Origin: Punica granatum
Taxonomy: Eukaryota; Streptophyta; Magnoliopsida; Myrtales; Lythraceae
Assembly (NCBI RefSeq): GCF_007655135.1
Contig: NC_045131.1
Coordinates: 8,308,001-8,372,000, forward strand
Length of the DNA: 64,000 nucleotides
Direction of reading: 5' to 3'
Shown: piece by piece, positions 1 to 10,541 of the stretch
How positions within the stretch are numbered: position 1 is the first letter of the stretch
Layout of the letters: each line of letters opens with the position of its first letter
Position numbers and translations under genes: made by a program
The notes under the pieces: generated by a model
Database searches by the model: none
Told to the model about the DNA's origin: nothing
The model's input: the letters and a program-made list of their open reading frames with translations, nothing else

Positions 1-638
1 GTCATCGACAATGCAGTGGTCTTCTGGAAGGGACACATTCAGAGATGCTTCAATAGCAAAAACCTCCAGTCGAAGAAAGGGAAGACGAAGATCGCTCATT
101 TACCACGAGGAATATCGTCTTATCCAATGATTTAACAAAAGTTAGGAAGAAAAGGGGTTTCGCGAGGTAGGAGCATTACAATGTAATGATTTCAGATGCA
201 GATAACTATAGCTTAAAAAGAGCAGACTGCCTGTACAAGCTAATGGAACTTCCCTTGCTCAAAAAGTATTGAATCCATCTACAAGTGCCAGGCAACAGAG
301 CATGATTCCAACCTTTTACCAAATCCAATGTTTCAAAGTTTTTTTTGCTTTTTTCTGGTTAAAAGACATGAGAGCCGGACCCATTGACAAATCACTTCCA
401 GCAAACTACAAAATGATGCAAATCAACTTAAGCTTCAGCCCTACAGACAAAACTTGACTCTGACCAAAGCTTTCCCATCAAATGCGAGGAGAAGCAATTT
501 CCAGCAAACCAACAAAACATCGAACTTTGAGGGTAGTGGAACTGTTGTTTTGGGCAAAAAAGATTTAAAAAAAATAAAAAAAATAACTGTAAGGTATAAT
601 AGGCTGAGAAACCAATGAAATAGAGCAATGAAGCAGAC
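1..638 (-). other. Intron of the IPCS gene, open at the window edge
   Basis: This stretch follows the CAG|GTCTGC donor of the second IPCS coding exon. It is T-rich on the minus strand and holds no sequence resembling the next IPCS exon. A 33-codon open stretch at 99..1 (minus) has no family resemblance and is taken as intronic. Confidence 0.6.
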
Positions 639-874
639 CTGAAAGATTAGACCAGCAAGGATGTATCTCCAATTCTCGGCGAGGAGGCTGATCTCTGCGG
701 TTGTCTCTGCGCAGATTCTCTTCCAAAGCTTCGAAATTCAACAGGCAAAAGCAGAATCAGCCCGACATGCCCCAAACCCACAACCAATAACATCGAGCAG
801 ACAACCAAACACAGCAGAAACGGAGGAGCAGAATTAGAAACCTTGGAAGTTTCGCGACCAATGTAAAGGGTCAT
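639..874 (-). CDS. IPCS: Inositol phosphorylceramide synthase, first two coding exons (partial)
   Basis: The first coding exon (874..842) reads [11 protein letters not shown] and ends at a GT donor after AAG. The second (728..639) reads on in phase from [14 protein letters not shown] to AGLIFQ and ends at CAG|GT. Joined, these 41 residues match the start of plant inositol phosphorylceramide synthases (IPCS/ERH1 family), which begin MTLYI-R-E-SKLWKR and continue to ENWxYxLAGLI, the start of the first membrane helix. These Golgi membrane enzymes transfer phosphoinositol from phosphatidylinositol to ceramide, the first step to glycosylinositol phosphoceramides. The next expected exon (YIHGLAARGVHY-type) is absent from 1-638, so that stretch is intron and the gene continues beyond the left edge. 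The family assignment is from memory of the N-terminus; the catalytic lipid phosphatase motifs are not in the window. Confidence 0.82.
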
Positions 875-1211
875 GTTGTTTTGTTATTTCGGTGTCAAAG
901 ATGTCCTTCTTCTTGGCCTGTTACTAGCAAGTCACATAGTACTTCACGACGAAACCGATACGAAAGTCAACATTCTTCATTATCATAGAATGCCCTCTCC
1001 CCCTAAATTCGCCAGCAGTCAATCAGATCCCCAGCGGAGACCAACCCCTTCAAAGGTTGGTCTTGATTAGGGGCGGGAACAATAGACGGGATCTGACCAG
1101 AAGACAGAATCTACCGCTCGATGGGAAGCGCAAAAGGGCAGGAGAAAAAGGGCGACTTTCGGGGTGAGAGAGGGAGGGAGAGCTCAAAGGAGGGTCCTTT
1201 AATGGAGCCAG

Positions 1212-1214
<3 letters not shown>

Positions 1215-1250
<36 letters not shown>
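1215..1250. repeat. (GA)n microsatellite in the IPCS leader
   Basis: About 17 GA units; on the transcribed strand this is a (CT)n tract in the predicted 5' leader. CT-rich leader microsatellites are frequent in plant promoters and GAGA-type sites. Confidence 0.85.
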
Positions 1251-1253
<3 letters not shown>

Positions 1254-1413
1254 GGGGGGGTGTGGGAATCAATGCTTGCTGTGGATTTTGATTCTGCGGG
1301 GACGAGGAGGAAGAGGAGAGAGGGAGGGTGGGGGAGGGGGAGGCTCTTCTTCAACGCGAGTTTAACACGGAGAGACAGTTGAGGATTCGCGAAGAGGAAG
1401 AGGCTGCTCCCTT

Positions 1414-1421
1414 TTTATATA
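1414..1421 (-). promoter_or_regulatory. TATA box of the IPCS gene
   Basis: TATATAAA on the minus strand is followed by a C/T-rich leader of the kind common in plant promoters. Transcription probably starts near 1385, giving a 5' leader of about 500 nt before the ATG at 874. A 5'-UTR intron is possible but I could not place one. Confidence 0.6.
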
Positions 1422-1429
1422 ATACTCTT

Positions 1430-3885
1430 CCTCTTCTTCTTCAGTGAATCCATTCAACGATCAAAAATCAGATTTTCCTTTTTTATTCCATTTTTTTTTA
1501 TTAAAAAAGAAGAAGAAGAAGAAGAAAAAGGAAATAGAGAGAGAGGGAGAGGTGGGGAAGGCAGGCAGGCCTGCCGGGGGACTACAAGCTACAAGTGTTA
1601 TTTTCTGTTTTGAAATGGACTTCCCTTATTTGACCCTACCAATCTTAAACATGTGTAATTTATATATCCCCCTATTCTTCTATGATTAATTTGAGATACA
1701 CATTTTTTCTCTTAGTCGAGTTCGTGAGATGTTCGATCATCGACGTATTCATTTGAGCACGTCGTGGTTGGCTCAAACGTTGCGATCGTCGGAAACATGC
1801 CGAGGTTCGTTTGGCACAGTAACACAGTTGGTCTGCTTAAGATATAACAGTTTCAAGATTCGGTAATTTCTGACGATGGTTCATTTTTCGAACAATTAGA
1901 TCGTGAAATCTTAATTGTTAAGAGAAATGGTGAAACTGATGTCTCCCAGGACTTGATAGGTAAATAACAAGGGAACTTCGGGTCGGGAAGTCTTATATAT
2001 GTCAACAATGTTGAAACATATTTTCCTAAAGCCGCAAATCCTGAATATGCTCTCCTCCGGCCTTGGCCTGCAAATTCAGAATATTATCGGTGAATACAAC
2101 TAACTCCATTTTCTTCCCTTGGTGAATATGTCTAAAATATGATTAATTAGAACACTTAAAAAAGGATAATTATTAATTAACTAATTAAGTATCATTTTTT
2201 AAAAAAATATTATTATCATTGTTTGTAATCACCGGATCGAGGTTGTGAGGGCTTGGACCGTGGGATATTAGGTAGCTAACAACTTCAAGATCTTCTAATA
2301 TTAGACATTTTTAATCAATTTCAATAGGAAAAAAGAAAAAGGAAATTTGTATTTACGATAATGCCCTCCAGACGTCTTCTCATCTTTGTGAGATGAACGG
2401 GTCAGAGTTCACGGGGGGGCGTCTCGGCTCGGCCGACGAGGTTAGGCAAACAGAACTTCTCCCTTCCCTCGTAAGTATCTTCAAAAACTTTTTGAATTTT
2501 CATTTTCTTTTGGTTAATTAATTTATTACTTATCAATTACATACAAGAAATATGTTTGTGCTTCTTTTTTTTTTTTTCTTTGGTTATAATAAAAGGAGCC
2601 GAAAGAGCTCGACAGCTCTTTTCTTTGCAAAACCTCGAACGGTCTGTGGCTTGCCCACCGCCTGAAAAATTATATTGACTTCAGTTTAAAATTTTAATAA
2701 TATTTCCACCGAAAAATATAATAATGTTGAATGCCCATAATTGTCACTAAAATAGAAAAAATTGGCATTTATTTCCTTCCAAAATATTTGTGAAATGTTT
2801 AAGTTTGACATTTAGTAATAGTAATTACAAGCTTTCCATCGAAGGTTATAAAAGTTTGCTTAGGTACTTTCTCTTAAAAGTCAAAAACTATAAAATAGTT
2901 AAAACTTATAGTTATCATATGTGGGTGTATTTTAAAATTAAAATTAATTACTATTGTTCATCGAAAAATTTAATTATTGTCTCTTTTTACTATTTGCTAC
3001 CTGCAGTGATACTTCACCAGTTCGAATGCCAGGACTAAAAGATGATTCCTGTGAGTGCTCTAAGAATAAATCATTAGCTTAATTAAGAACCTCGAATTAG
3101 AAGCTTTAGCTACGACAATTATAGGTTGGAGAAAATTCTAAATAATCTTCTTGCACAATGATGTGTTAAGAAATAATTAATAGGATTTATGCAATTAATA
3201 GCAATTATGATAATTGTTCGTATGATTAACACTCTAATTACGAGTTTTTTGCATTTTAATTGTTTTTTTCTCTTGCCACATGACTTGAAGGATTCGTTGA
3301 AATGTTGGCATCATTGTAGTTATCATGAGCATAGAGGACCGTCCATTAATTAACAATTTAAGTCGTCATACTAAATTAAATCATAAATTTGCGATTCTTT
3401 TAGCGGTTTGCACAAGTCCTGCAAATCAATTATAATCTTTCAGTTATATAATAAAGAAATTTAAACTGTACACAAGTGGGGCATTAGACATTGTTATTAT
3501 ATTGTTATTACATAGGAAAAAAAAAAGCTAGGAAAAGGGAAAAGAAAAAAGAATCATGCTAGATGATGCTATAGACAGCTCAAGACTTGAATATTGATGT
3601 CAGTCAGTCCAGTGATCAGCATCAGTTGGCAATCGCTAAACACTGTTTAAAATAATTGCTCATTCATGTGCATTTCTCATTAGCATGTTTGTGCTTTTTC
3701 TTGCTCTTTTTTTTTTTGCCCTGACACCTGTCCATTTTAATACATTATCCTTTTTGCTCAATATCTCAAAGACGATCGAAGTCCTACTTTTGGCTTTCTC
3801 TTTTCCCATTTAACCATCTCTCCCTTCGATTCCCCCTTCTTTTGGACTAGCTAATTTCGGAATAAATTAATTATTTTTCCCTTAA
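1430..3885. other. AT-rich intergenic DNA
   Basis: Upstream of the IPCS promoter. It holds a short A/AG-rich tract near 1500-1550 and many A/T runs. I see no coding sequence, RNA gene or clear transposon end here. Confidence 0.6.
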
Positions 3886-4206
3886 AAGATCGATGTCATA
3901 TCAAATTTGACATCAAAAAAATTTTATATCAATTTTGACATTGACATATTATATGTACATCATATTATTCCTTTCGCCTGTCTGCTGTTAAAAACTCGAT
4001 AGAATCCTATGACAAAATGGACAATATGATATACATTTAATAAGGTACAAATTGATGTAAAAAAAAAAAGAAATAATGACAAATGTTTTCGTCCATTATT
4101 GGACGGCAAGCAGACGAAATGAATCATTTGACATACAATTAATCTATTAAGATCCAATTTGATGTAAAAAATTTCTTAGGTCTGATTTAATGTAATATCA
4201 ATCTCT
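3886..4206. mobile_element. Foldback MITE-like element (long degenerate terminal inverted repeats)
   Basis: The left half (from AGATCGATGTCATATC) and the reverse complement of the right half (from AGAGATTGATATTACAT) align over about 130 bp with scattered mismatches. The shared blocks include TTTCG-CTG-CTG-CGT/TTA-type segments near 3972 and 4090. The two halves meet near the middle, so the whole can fold into one long hairpin. There is no coding capacity. A target-site duplication was not resolved. Confidence 0.45.
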
Positions 4207-5088
4207 CGAATGACAAATTGTTAGTTTACTCAATTTCTATTTGTGCCTCTCAGCTTTCTTCTACTCTCGAATTTTCCTCAAATAGTTTCCCTTAGTTTAC
4301 TTCTCGTCTCGAATTTGCCTCAAATAGTGTCAATGGTCTCCAGCCCGATAATCTACACGTAATGAGCAAGGCCCAAATAGTTGGCCTCGTAAGGTCGACA
4401 CGAGATTTTGGGTTCACGGGATCATGCGAATAGCATTAACCACATTTTCCAATCTTTGCTCCTTCCCGAAGGTAATTTCATGGCTCATCCTTGGGATTAA
4501 TATCGATGTTAAGTGTATACATATTGAGACATGTCCTCGATATGCAAAGCACAGAACTTGAGATTGAAAGCAAAACTTGATAGTGCAAAATCAAGATGAT
4601 CCCTTTGCATGGAGGATATACGACGGGGAGGGGAATTAATAGATGTTAGAAATTGTCAACAAGCTGGAGGAATGGATATTGAGCCAGTTTTGGCTTCTAG
4701 AAAGTAACATTTTTTTTTCTTTTTTGGTTTTTAAATTCCGTGAATTTGAATTTGGAGGAATGAGGGCTTGACTTGGATATGACTGGGAAGAATCTATATC
4801 CATACTTATATATAAAACTACAATGAATTCCTCCAATTTTTAATATTTAAAAAATATCATTATATTCTCGTGATTTTTTCTGACACTTTTTTCGGCTCGT
4901 GATTTTTGATCGCACATTTTCAATACATATATATATATATATATATACACTAGTTCTTTTTATCAATTGCTCATTTTCGAAGTTTTGTTGCCTCACATAT
5001 CTCTCAACTGAGTTAGCTCTTCATCACAAGTATGTTTGTTTTATCATTATTTCATAAACAATTTATAGTTTCAAAATTTTGTTGTACC

Positions 5089-5102
5089 ATATGTTCGTTT
5101 TC
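5089..5102. repeat. Target-site duplication of the LINE, left copy
   Basis: ATATGTTCGTTTTC, identical to 10528-10541, directly abuts the T-run that is the element's poly(A) tail. Confidence 0.92.
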
Positions 5103-5218
5103 TTTTTTTTTGGATAAATGATGAAACTTCATTGATAACAGATGAATTTACATCAGAAACCAATACCATTTTCCTCTATACGGAGTAAAATAAAAAATAC
5201 CCAAGAGCTACTCCCAAG

Positions 5219-8200
5219 TCAACTAGTTGCAGTATCAAAATGGTGAAACATATGCCTCGCAATGATAGAGTGTGCAATTTTGCATGAGAATCGAGGGAGA
5301 ACAGACAACTTTGCTTTCACATCCGAGAAGATCCTTCGTATTATAATTGTTGGAGGCGAGACTTGATTCCGGTAGAGCCTGGCGTTCCTCTCCCTCCAGA
5401 TGCAGTAAATGTAGTGAGTCCAGAGAAGTTTAAGACAAATAATATCCAGCTTCTTTCCACGGAGAGAGGAGACCCAGCAAAGTTCCGTATTCCAGTCGAC
5501 ATTGTGTTTGTTCATTCCAACACGGTCTAATAAACTTCTCCAAATCCCTTGGGTGATAGGGCATTCAAAAAAGAGGTGATTTCGGGTCTCCAATTCCAAA
5601 TTACAGAATTCGCATTCGGGTGCAGTAATCAAGATTCTCCAACTCATAAGCCTATCTTTTGTACTCAATCTATTATGAATACAAAGCCAGCTAATGAAAG
5701 AGGATCGAGGAAACTGCCCCTCAAACCAGATTGCGTTCCTCCATTCCATCTTCTGGCTTCTGGGACTAAAGCATTTCCACGCACTAGCAACAGAAAATGT
5801 CTCGGATTTGTGAGCCGTCCATGTGACCCTATCACGATCAGAGAGTTGAATTGCATTAGCGAGATCACGGAGCAGGCCAGCTTGCAGATCCGAGCTTCTA
5901 GGCCAATGCCAGCATCCATCAACCAGAATCGAACTAACTGTTGCGTGCTCCCTAATCGACGAAAGCACTGGAGCCCCCTGGTGCAATAGTTTATTAAAGA
6001 ACCGACCGGTAACCACTTGTCATACCAAAAAAAGATACATTCGTACCAGGGCCAACACAATAGCGGATATAGGGAGACATCAAAGTCCTCAGCTGCAAAA
6101 GTTTTCTCCAGTTCCAAGAACAATCACCAGGTATCCTTAAGACCAAATACTTCGGTCTTTGATTAAATATTTAGCAACCCAGGCCACCCAAAGAGACCCT
6201 GAACGCACGAGGAGAGACCAAAGGTTTTTGAGTACGCATACCTTATTCCACAGGGTTAGGTCCTTGATACCGAGTCCTCCATCAGACTTTGGAAGACATA
6301 GAGTTTCCCAGCCGAGCTTTCCTCCTCCTATATGCTGCTCAAGGCCTTTCCAGAGAAAGGATCTGCACTTCTGCTGCACCAACTTTATGACTTTCTTGGG
6401 AAGAATGAAGTGGATACACCAGTAGCTGGCCATGCTGAAAAGTACTGAATTGATCAACTGTACTCGTCCCGCGTAAGACAAGTGTTTCACAGACCAACTC
6501 CTTATACGCTTTAGGATTCTCTCAGTAAGAGCCTCGCAGTTCTTCGTGGAAAGCTTGCCCGAGACAAGAGGGAGCCCCAAGTATCTCACAGGAATAGTAC
6601 CTTTCTTAAAACCCGAGCTATTCACCAATATAGAGATGCCTTCCTCAGTGATGCCTCCCGTGAAGATTTCAGATTTCTCAGGGTTCAGCTTGAGCCCAGA
6701 CCAGTTGTAAAAGGTGTTCAACAAGTCCAGAATGGCAACAAGAGACTCTTTGGACCCGTTTGTGAACAAGAATAGATCATCAGCAAAGCAGAGATGGGTG
6801 AGCTTGATAGACTTACATCTAGGATGGAAGCCGATTCTGCCTTCGTCTGCAGCAGTGTCCAAAAGCTTTGAGAAGACCTCCATGGCAATAACAAACAAAT
6901 AGGGTGATAGGGGGTCACCTTGTCGCAATCCCCTTTGGCCGGCAAAGTAACCACATAAGGAGCCATTGACAGCCACTGAAAAGTAAGGAGAGGTAATACA
7001 TCCCTTGATCCATCTGAGAATGATAGGGGAAATCCCATGACCTTCAAACAGTTAAGAATAAAATCCCAGTTCAAGGAGTCAAAGGCTTTCATTAGGTCAA
7101 TTTTGATAGCACAACGGGGGGTTATTCCTTGTCTATGGTAGTTTCTTACAAGCTCATGAGCAAGCAAGACATTGTCAGATATTCTCCTGCCCTGCACACA
7201 AAGCTGTCTGGTTTAGGCTTATAACATCAGGAAGAACCCCTTTCATTCTGTTGGTGATCACCTTGGTAATGCATTTATACACCACATTGCAGCATGAGAT
7301 AGGGGCGGAAGTCCTTCATGCGATCAGCTTTCTCCTTCTTAGGGACAAGTGCTAATATTGTATAGAATTCACCTCTCTGCGCAGCTCGCCTGTCGAAAAG
7401 TAATGTTGTACAGCAGCAAAGAAGTCTTTATGAACAATTCTCCAAGCATGCTTATAAAAATACACCGTGAAGCCGTCTGGGCCAGGTGATTTATCATGAT
7501 TTATCATTTCCCATTGAGAACAGAGCTGATTTGATTTCCTCTCTGTGATAGGAGACACAAGCAGTTGTTGTTGAGCCTGAGAGATCTTTTTTGAGAATAG
7601 AAGAAAGTTGCGTCGCAGAGGTGCCCGCTACGCTTACATCCTTTTCTCCTAGAAGGCTTTGGTAAAAGTTGACTGCTTCCGCTTTTATTTGATGTATATC
7701 TTCCAGCTTGGAACCTGAGTTAGTGTAGAGTACTCGAATGGAGGTTCTTGCATTTCTTATCTTCACTGCCTTATGAAAGAAAGAAGTGTTCTGATCCCCC
7801 GCTTTTAACCATGCCACCCTTGACTTTTGTCTCAGTAGCTTCTCCTCTTTATCCATGGCTTCTAATAGCTCAACCCTTATAGCGATTTCCTTTTCCATAA
7901 TTTCAGAAGACATGCAATTACTTTCAAGAATTTCAGTTTGGATCTGAGCGAGTTGAGTTTGCAAGGCGTCAACTTTAGCATGCACATCCCCAAAGTAAGA
8001 TCTATTGAAATCTTTCAGATGTTTCTTTAGATTCCTCAATTTCTTGTAAAGCACTGCCATAGGATTACCTTCCTGGACCTCCATCCACACACGTTCCACA
8101 AGTTTCAAGTACTCTGGATGCTCAGTCCAGAAATGGAAAAAACTTAAAAGGCTTTGGGCCCGCATTCTCTTTGGCACCAAATCTCAACATGATAGGACTA

Positions 8201-8878
8201 TGATCAGAAATTCCGGGAGAAAGAAATTCCACTGTTGAGGCAATATCTCGTTGAAACCATAAGTCATTAACCAACGCTCTGTCAATCTTCCTAGCTTGAA
8301 ACCCCTCCTGTCTTTTGTTGCTCCATGTGAAAAAAACAGCCGGTATAGGGGTGATCCTTAAGCTCCGATGTGCTAATGAAGTCTGCAAATTCTCTTATAC
8401 TTTGATCAACAACAATTTCCCTCCCAACTACTTTGGCCTCTTCTAATTCTTTAATTGCATTGAAATCACCCATCAACATCCAACTATACCTCATACCCAC
8501 TGTTAAAGTCTGCAGATCATGCCATAACACCCTTCTTTCCGACAAGTCATTTGAAGCATAAACAAAAGTCAAAGCAACCCAACCAACTCCTTTGGGAACA
8601 TTTACCAATAAATGGATATATTGACTAGTTTTGCTAAGGAATTGCACCTGCAAGTCCTCTCGTATCAGAATCCACAATCTGCCATTATGGGCATGCTGAT
8701 AATTTTCCATCAACAACCAGCCCTTCCATTTATTCACTATCTTTAGACAATTGTTTTCCTTTACCCGTGTCTCAATGAGAGCAAAAATCCCTATATCGTG
8801 TTCCTTCGCAAACTTAAAGACCATTTTCTGTTTCAGAGGGTCATTTATCCCTCTAACATTCCAAGAGGTAATTATCAT
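5219..8878 (-). pseudogene. LINE ORF2: endonuclease-reverse transcriptase polyprotein, frameshifted
   Basis: From the ATG at 8878 the order is as follows. An AP-like endonuclease comes first (SWNVRGIND, LIETRV, MGDFN, and SDHSP in another frame). A coiled linker follows (about 8180-7560). The reverse transcriptase comes next (SPGPDGFT, KIDLMKAFDSLNWDF, GLRQGDPLSPYLFVIAMEVF, and the catalytic FADD near 6780). The zf-RVT zinc-binding domain is last (C-x2-C then H-x4-C near 5560-5610). The frame changes near 8333, 8135, 7495, 7365, 7290, 7205, 7030 and between 6140 and 5990. Most breaks are one- or two-base indels, two in T-runs; the one at 7488-7507 is a 10-bp tandem duplication that brings in a stop. 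No RNase H domain was seen. Domain order is typical of plant L1 elements; this copy is not functional as written. Confidence 0.9.
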
Positions 8879-10101
8879 GATAGTAATTTAGGAGGTTTAC
8901 CTCCCTTGCCCGTTCTAGGTTTCCTTTTGCCTTGAACTTTCTGGGTTGATTTCACCTCCTCCACTGTAATGCTCTGATTCTGTGTTGTAACTCCCCGACG
9001 CGAGGATACCTCCAGCTCATCATCTGAGCTGATCGCATCAGAACGAGACTTCACATCTTCTAAGAGAACTTGCTTGCTATTCACCTGTGAGGACTCTCCT
9101 TTGGAAGGGACTTCGATATTGTCCCCGTGCAAGTCACTCCATTCAGCCACTTTTCCTTGCTCTGATGCAAGGGGGGGAGTGGGAGTAATAGAGTTGGGGA
9201 CCTCCAACTCGCAAACTCCCTGTCCAGCGAGCATTCCAGCATCAGGAGGGGACAGTTCAGCACGTTCAGCATCAGCTTTTTCACCAGCCCGAGGAGAACT
9301 CCCTTCCACAGGGGTTGGTGTCAGTATTGCTGGAGTGGCTGCAGATGGGTTGCTGCAACTGTGACCGAAAACTTTGCATTTGTCACACTTCTCAGGCAGC
9401 CATGGGGTGTCCACAAGAACCTCTACTGTGTGTTCATTTCCCAAATCAACATTCAAAACACTTGGAATTTTCTTCCCAAAGTCAATTTCTATACATACTT
9501 TAGCATAATCCAGTCTCGAGCGTAGGGCAGTAGCTCTATCCATGTAGAGTGGTTTACCAATCGCACTTGCTAAAAAGCTGATGCCTTTAGGATGGAAGTA
9601 CTGAAGGGGAATTCTCCGCAATTGGGCCCACATCGGCATCTTCTTCAAACTCAGTTCCTCTTCAGTGAAAGTCGGACTCCATTTTTGCAAGATCAGAAAA
9701 TTGCGCTCTACATGCCACGGTCCTGTTTCTAGAACCCATGTCATGACATCCTCATTAGGAAACTGGAAAATAAATAGGGAGCCCATGGTGCTAACCGTAA
9801 CCTTCCCTTGTTTACCCCATAAACCGTTTACAACAGCAGCAATCTTTCCAAATTCGGGAGTCTTGCCCAAGAATCGACCAACAAGAGTGTAGCACCATTG
9901 GTCGAGTCCCATCTGCAGGATCTCCGATGGAGGTTTTACATTACAGTGGTCGACTCCTTCAAAGTACTCAAGATTTTGGTTTACCTTTGGAAAAACTTTT
10001 CTCCAGTTTAATGGCCCTTTCGGTGCCAATTTCTCACCGGAGATGGGTTGCGGAAGACTCTGGACACCATTTGTTACTGATTGAGGAGCCGATTCCGCCA
10101 T
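8875..10101 (-). CDS. LINE ORF1: DUF4283 and zinc-knuckle nucleic-acid-binding protein
   Basis: An intact 408-codon frame. Residues about 66-205 form the DUF4283 region (WCYTLVGRFLG, then ETGPWH, LILQKW, MWAQLRRIPLQY), typical of the ORF1 product of plant L1-type LINEs and linked to element RNA binding. A short zinc knuckle follows (C239-x2-C242-x4-H247-x-C249). The C-terminal 160 residues are acidic, Ser/Pro-rich and look disordered, ending in a basic tail. The stop codon overlaps the ORF2 start as ATGA (8878-8875), which suggests ORF2 translation by termination-reinitiation. The absence of breaks contrasts with ORF2. Confidence 0.9.
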   Translation of the reverse strand: MAESAPQSVTNGVQSLPQPISGEKLAPKGPLNWRKVFPKVNQNLEYFEGVDHCNVKPPSEILQMGLDQWCYTLVGRFLGKTPEFGKIAAVVNGLWGKQGKVTVSTMGSLFIFQFPNEDVMTWVLETGPWHVERNFLILQKWSPTFTEEELSLKKMPMWAQLRRIPLQYFHPKGISFLASAIGKPLYMDRATALRSRLDYAKVCIEIDFGKKIPSVLNVDLGNEHTVEVLVDTPWLPEKCDKCKVFGHSCSNPSAATPAILTPTPVEGSSPRAGEKADAERAELSPPDAGMLAGQGVCELEVPNSITPTPPLASEQGKVAEWSDLHGDNIEVPSKGESSQVNSKQVLLEDVKSRSDAISSDDELEVSSRRGVTTQNQSITVEEVKSTQKVQGKRKPRTGKGGKPPKLLS

Positions 10102-10527
10102 TGCTGGTGAAGATTTGGCCTCCCACAGGCCTCTCAGCGGCGGAACCAGGAATCAGGCAGGCAGGAAGCAAGCAAGCAGGAATCAGGGGACGACTATTCC
10201 ACAAGTGCACACTTCTCATGAGCATATCATCGAAGCAGCAAAATCGAGCTCCCGAACACTGGAAAGAGAACGACCAGACTAAAGCAGAGACGGAACCACC
10301 AGGAAGACTGGGACTGACGACCGGAGAAAGAAACTTCGGATTGTACTCAGTGAGGCATTTCGTCGAACAGGTTGTCGGCAGTGGCTATGGGTTTCTCCTG
10401 ACTCGTCATGTTTGGCTATCCGACTACCCCTCCAAAGTTCTTTTAGGATTTTACTTTGATGTATAAACTTCTAGGTGACTAGTACCTAATGGATGAAGGG
10501 ACTTGTTCCGCCTTGAAGGGATAGCAT

Positions 10528-10541
10528 ATATGTTCGTTTTC
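10528..10541. repeat. Target-site duplication of the LINE, right copy
   Basis: ATATGTTCGTTTTC, identical to 5089-5102. It fixes the 5' end of the LINE at 10527 and shows the copy is not 5'-truncated relative to this boundary. Confidence 0.92.

Larger units (their letters stand above)
5103..10527 (-). mobile_element. LINE (L1-type non-LTR retrotransposon), nearly full length
   Basis: The element is 5,425 bp and is read on the minus strand: 5' leader (10527-10102), ORF1 (DUF4283 plus zinc knuckle), then ORF2 (endonuclease, reverse transcriptase, zinc-binding domain), and an A tail that shows as T's at 5103-5111. A perfect 14-bp target-site duplication, ATATGTTCGTTTTC, lies at 5089-5102 and 10528-10541. 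The full length and perfect duplication suggest a fairly recent insertion. ORF2 is broken by several frameshifts, so this copy as written could not mobilise itself. It sits inside the Helitron-like element and is therefore younger. Confidence 0.93.

Noticed and set aside
1..99. 33-codon minus-strand frame beginning MSDLRLPF at the left edge
   Set aside because: At first it looked like the start of a transcription factor. Once the IPCS exons at 874..639 were found, it fell inside the next IPCS intron and has no family match.
647..874. 75-codon minus-strand frame read straight through
   Set aside because: Only the first 11 codons are IPCS. The rest is intron, shown by the donor at 841 and the matching second exon at 728..639.
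9074..10466. Several plus-strand frames of 62-179 codons over LINE ORF1
   Set aside because: Shadows of the minus-strand ORF1 and its leader; no independent family resemblance.
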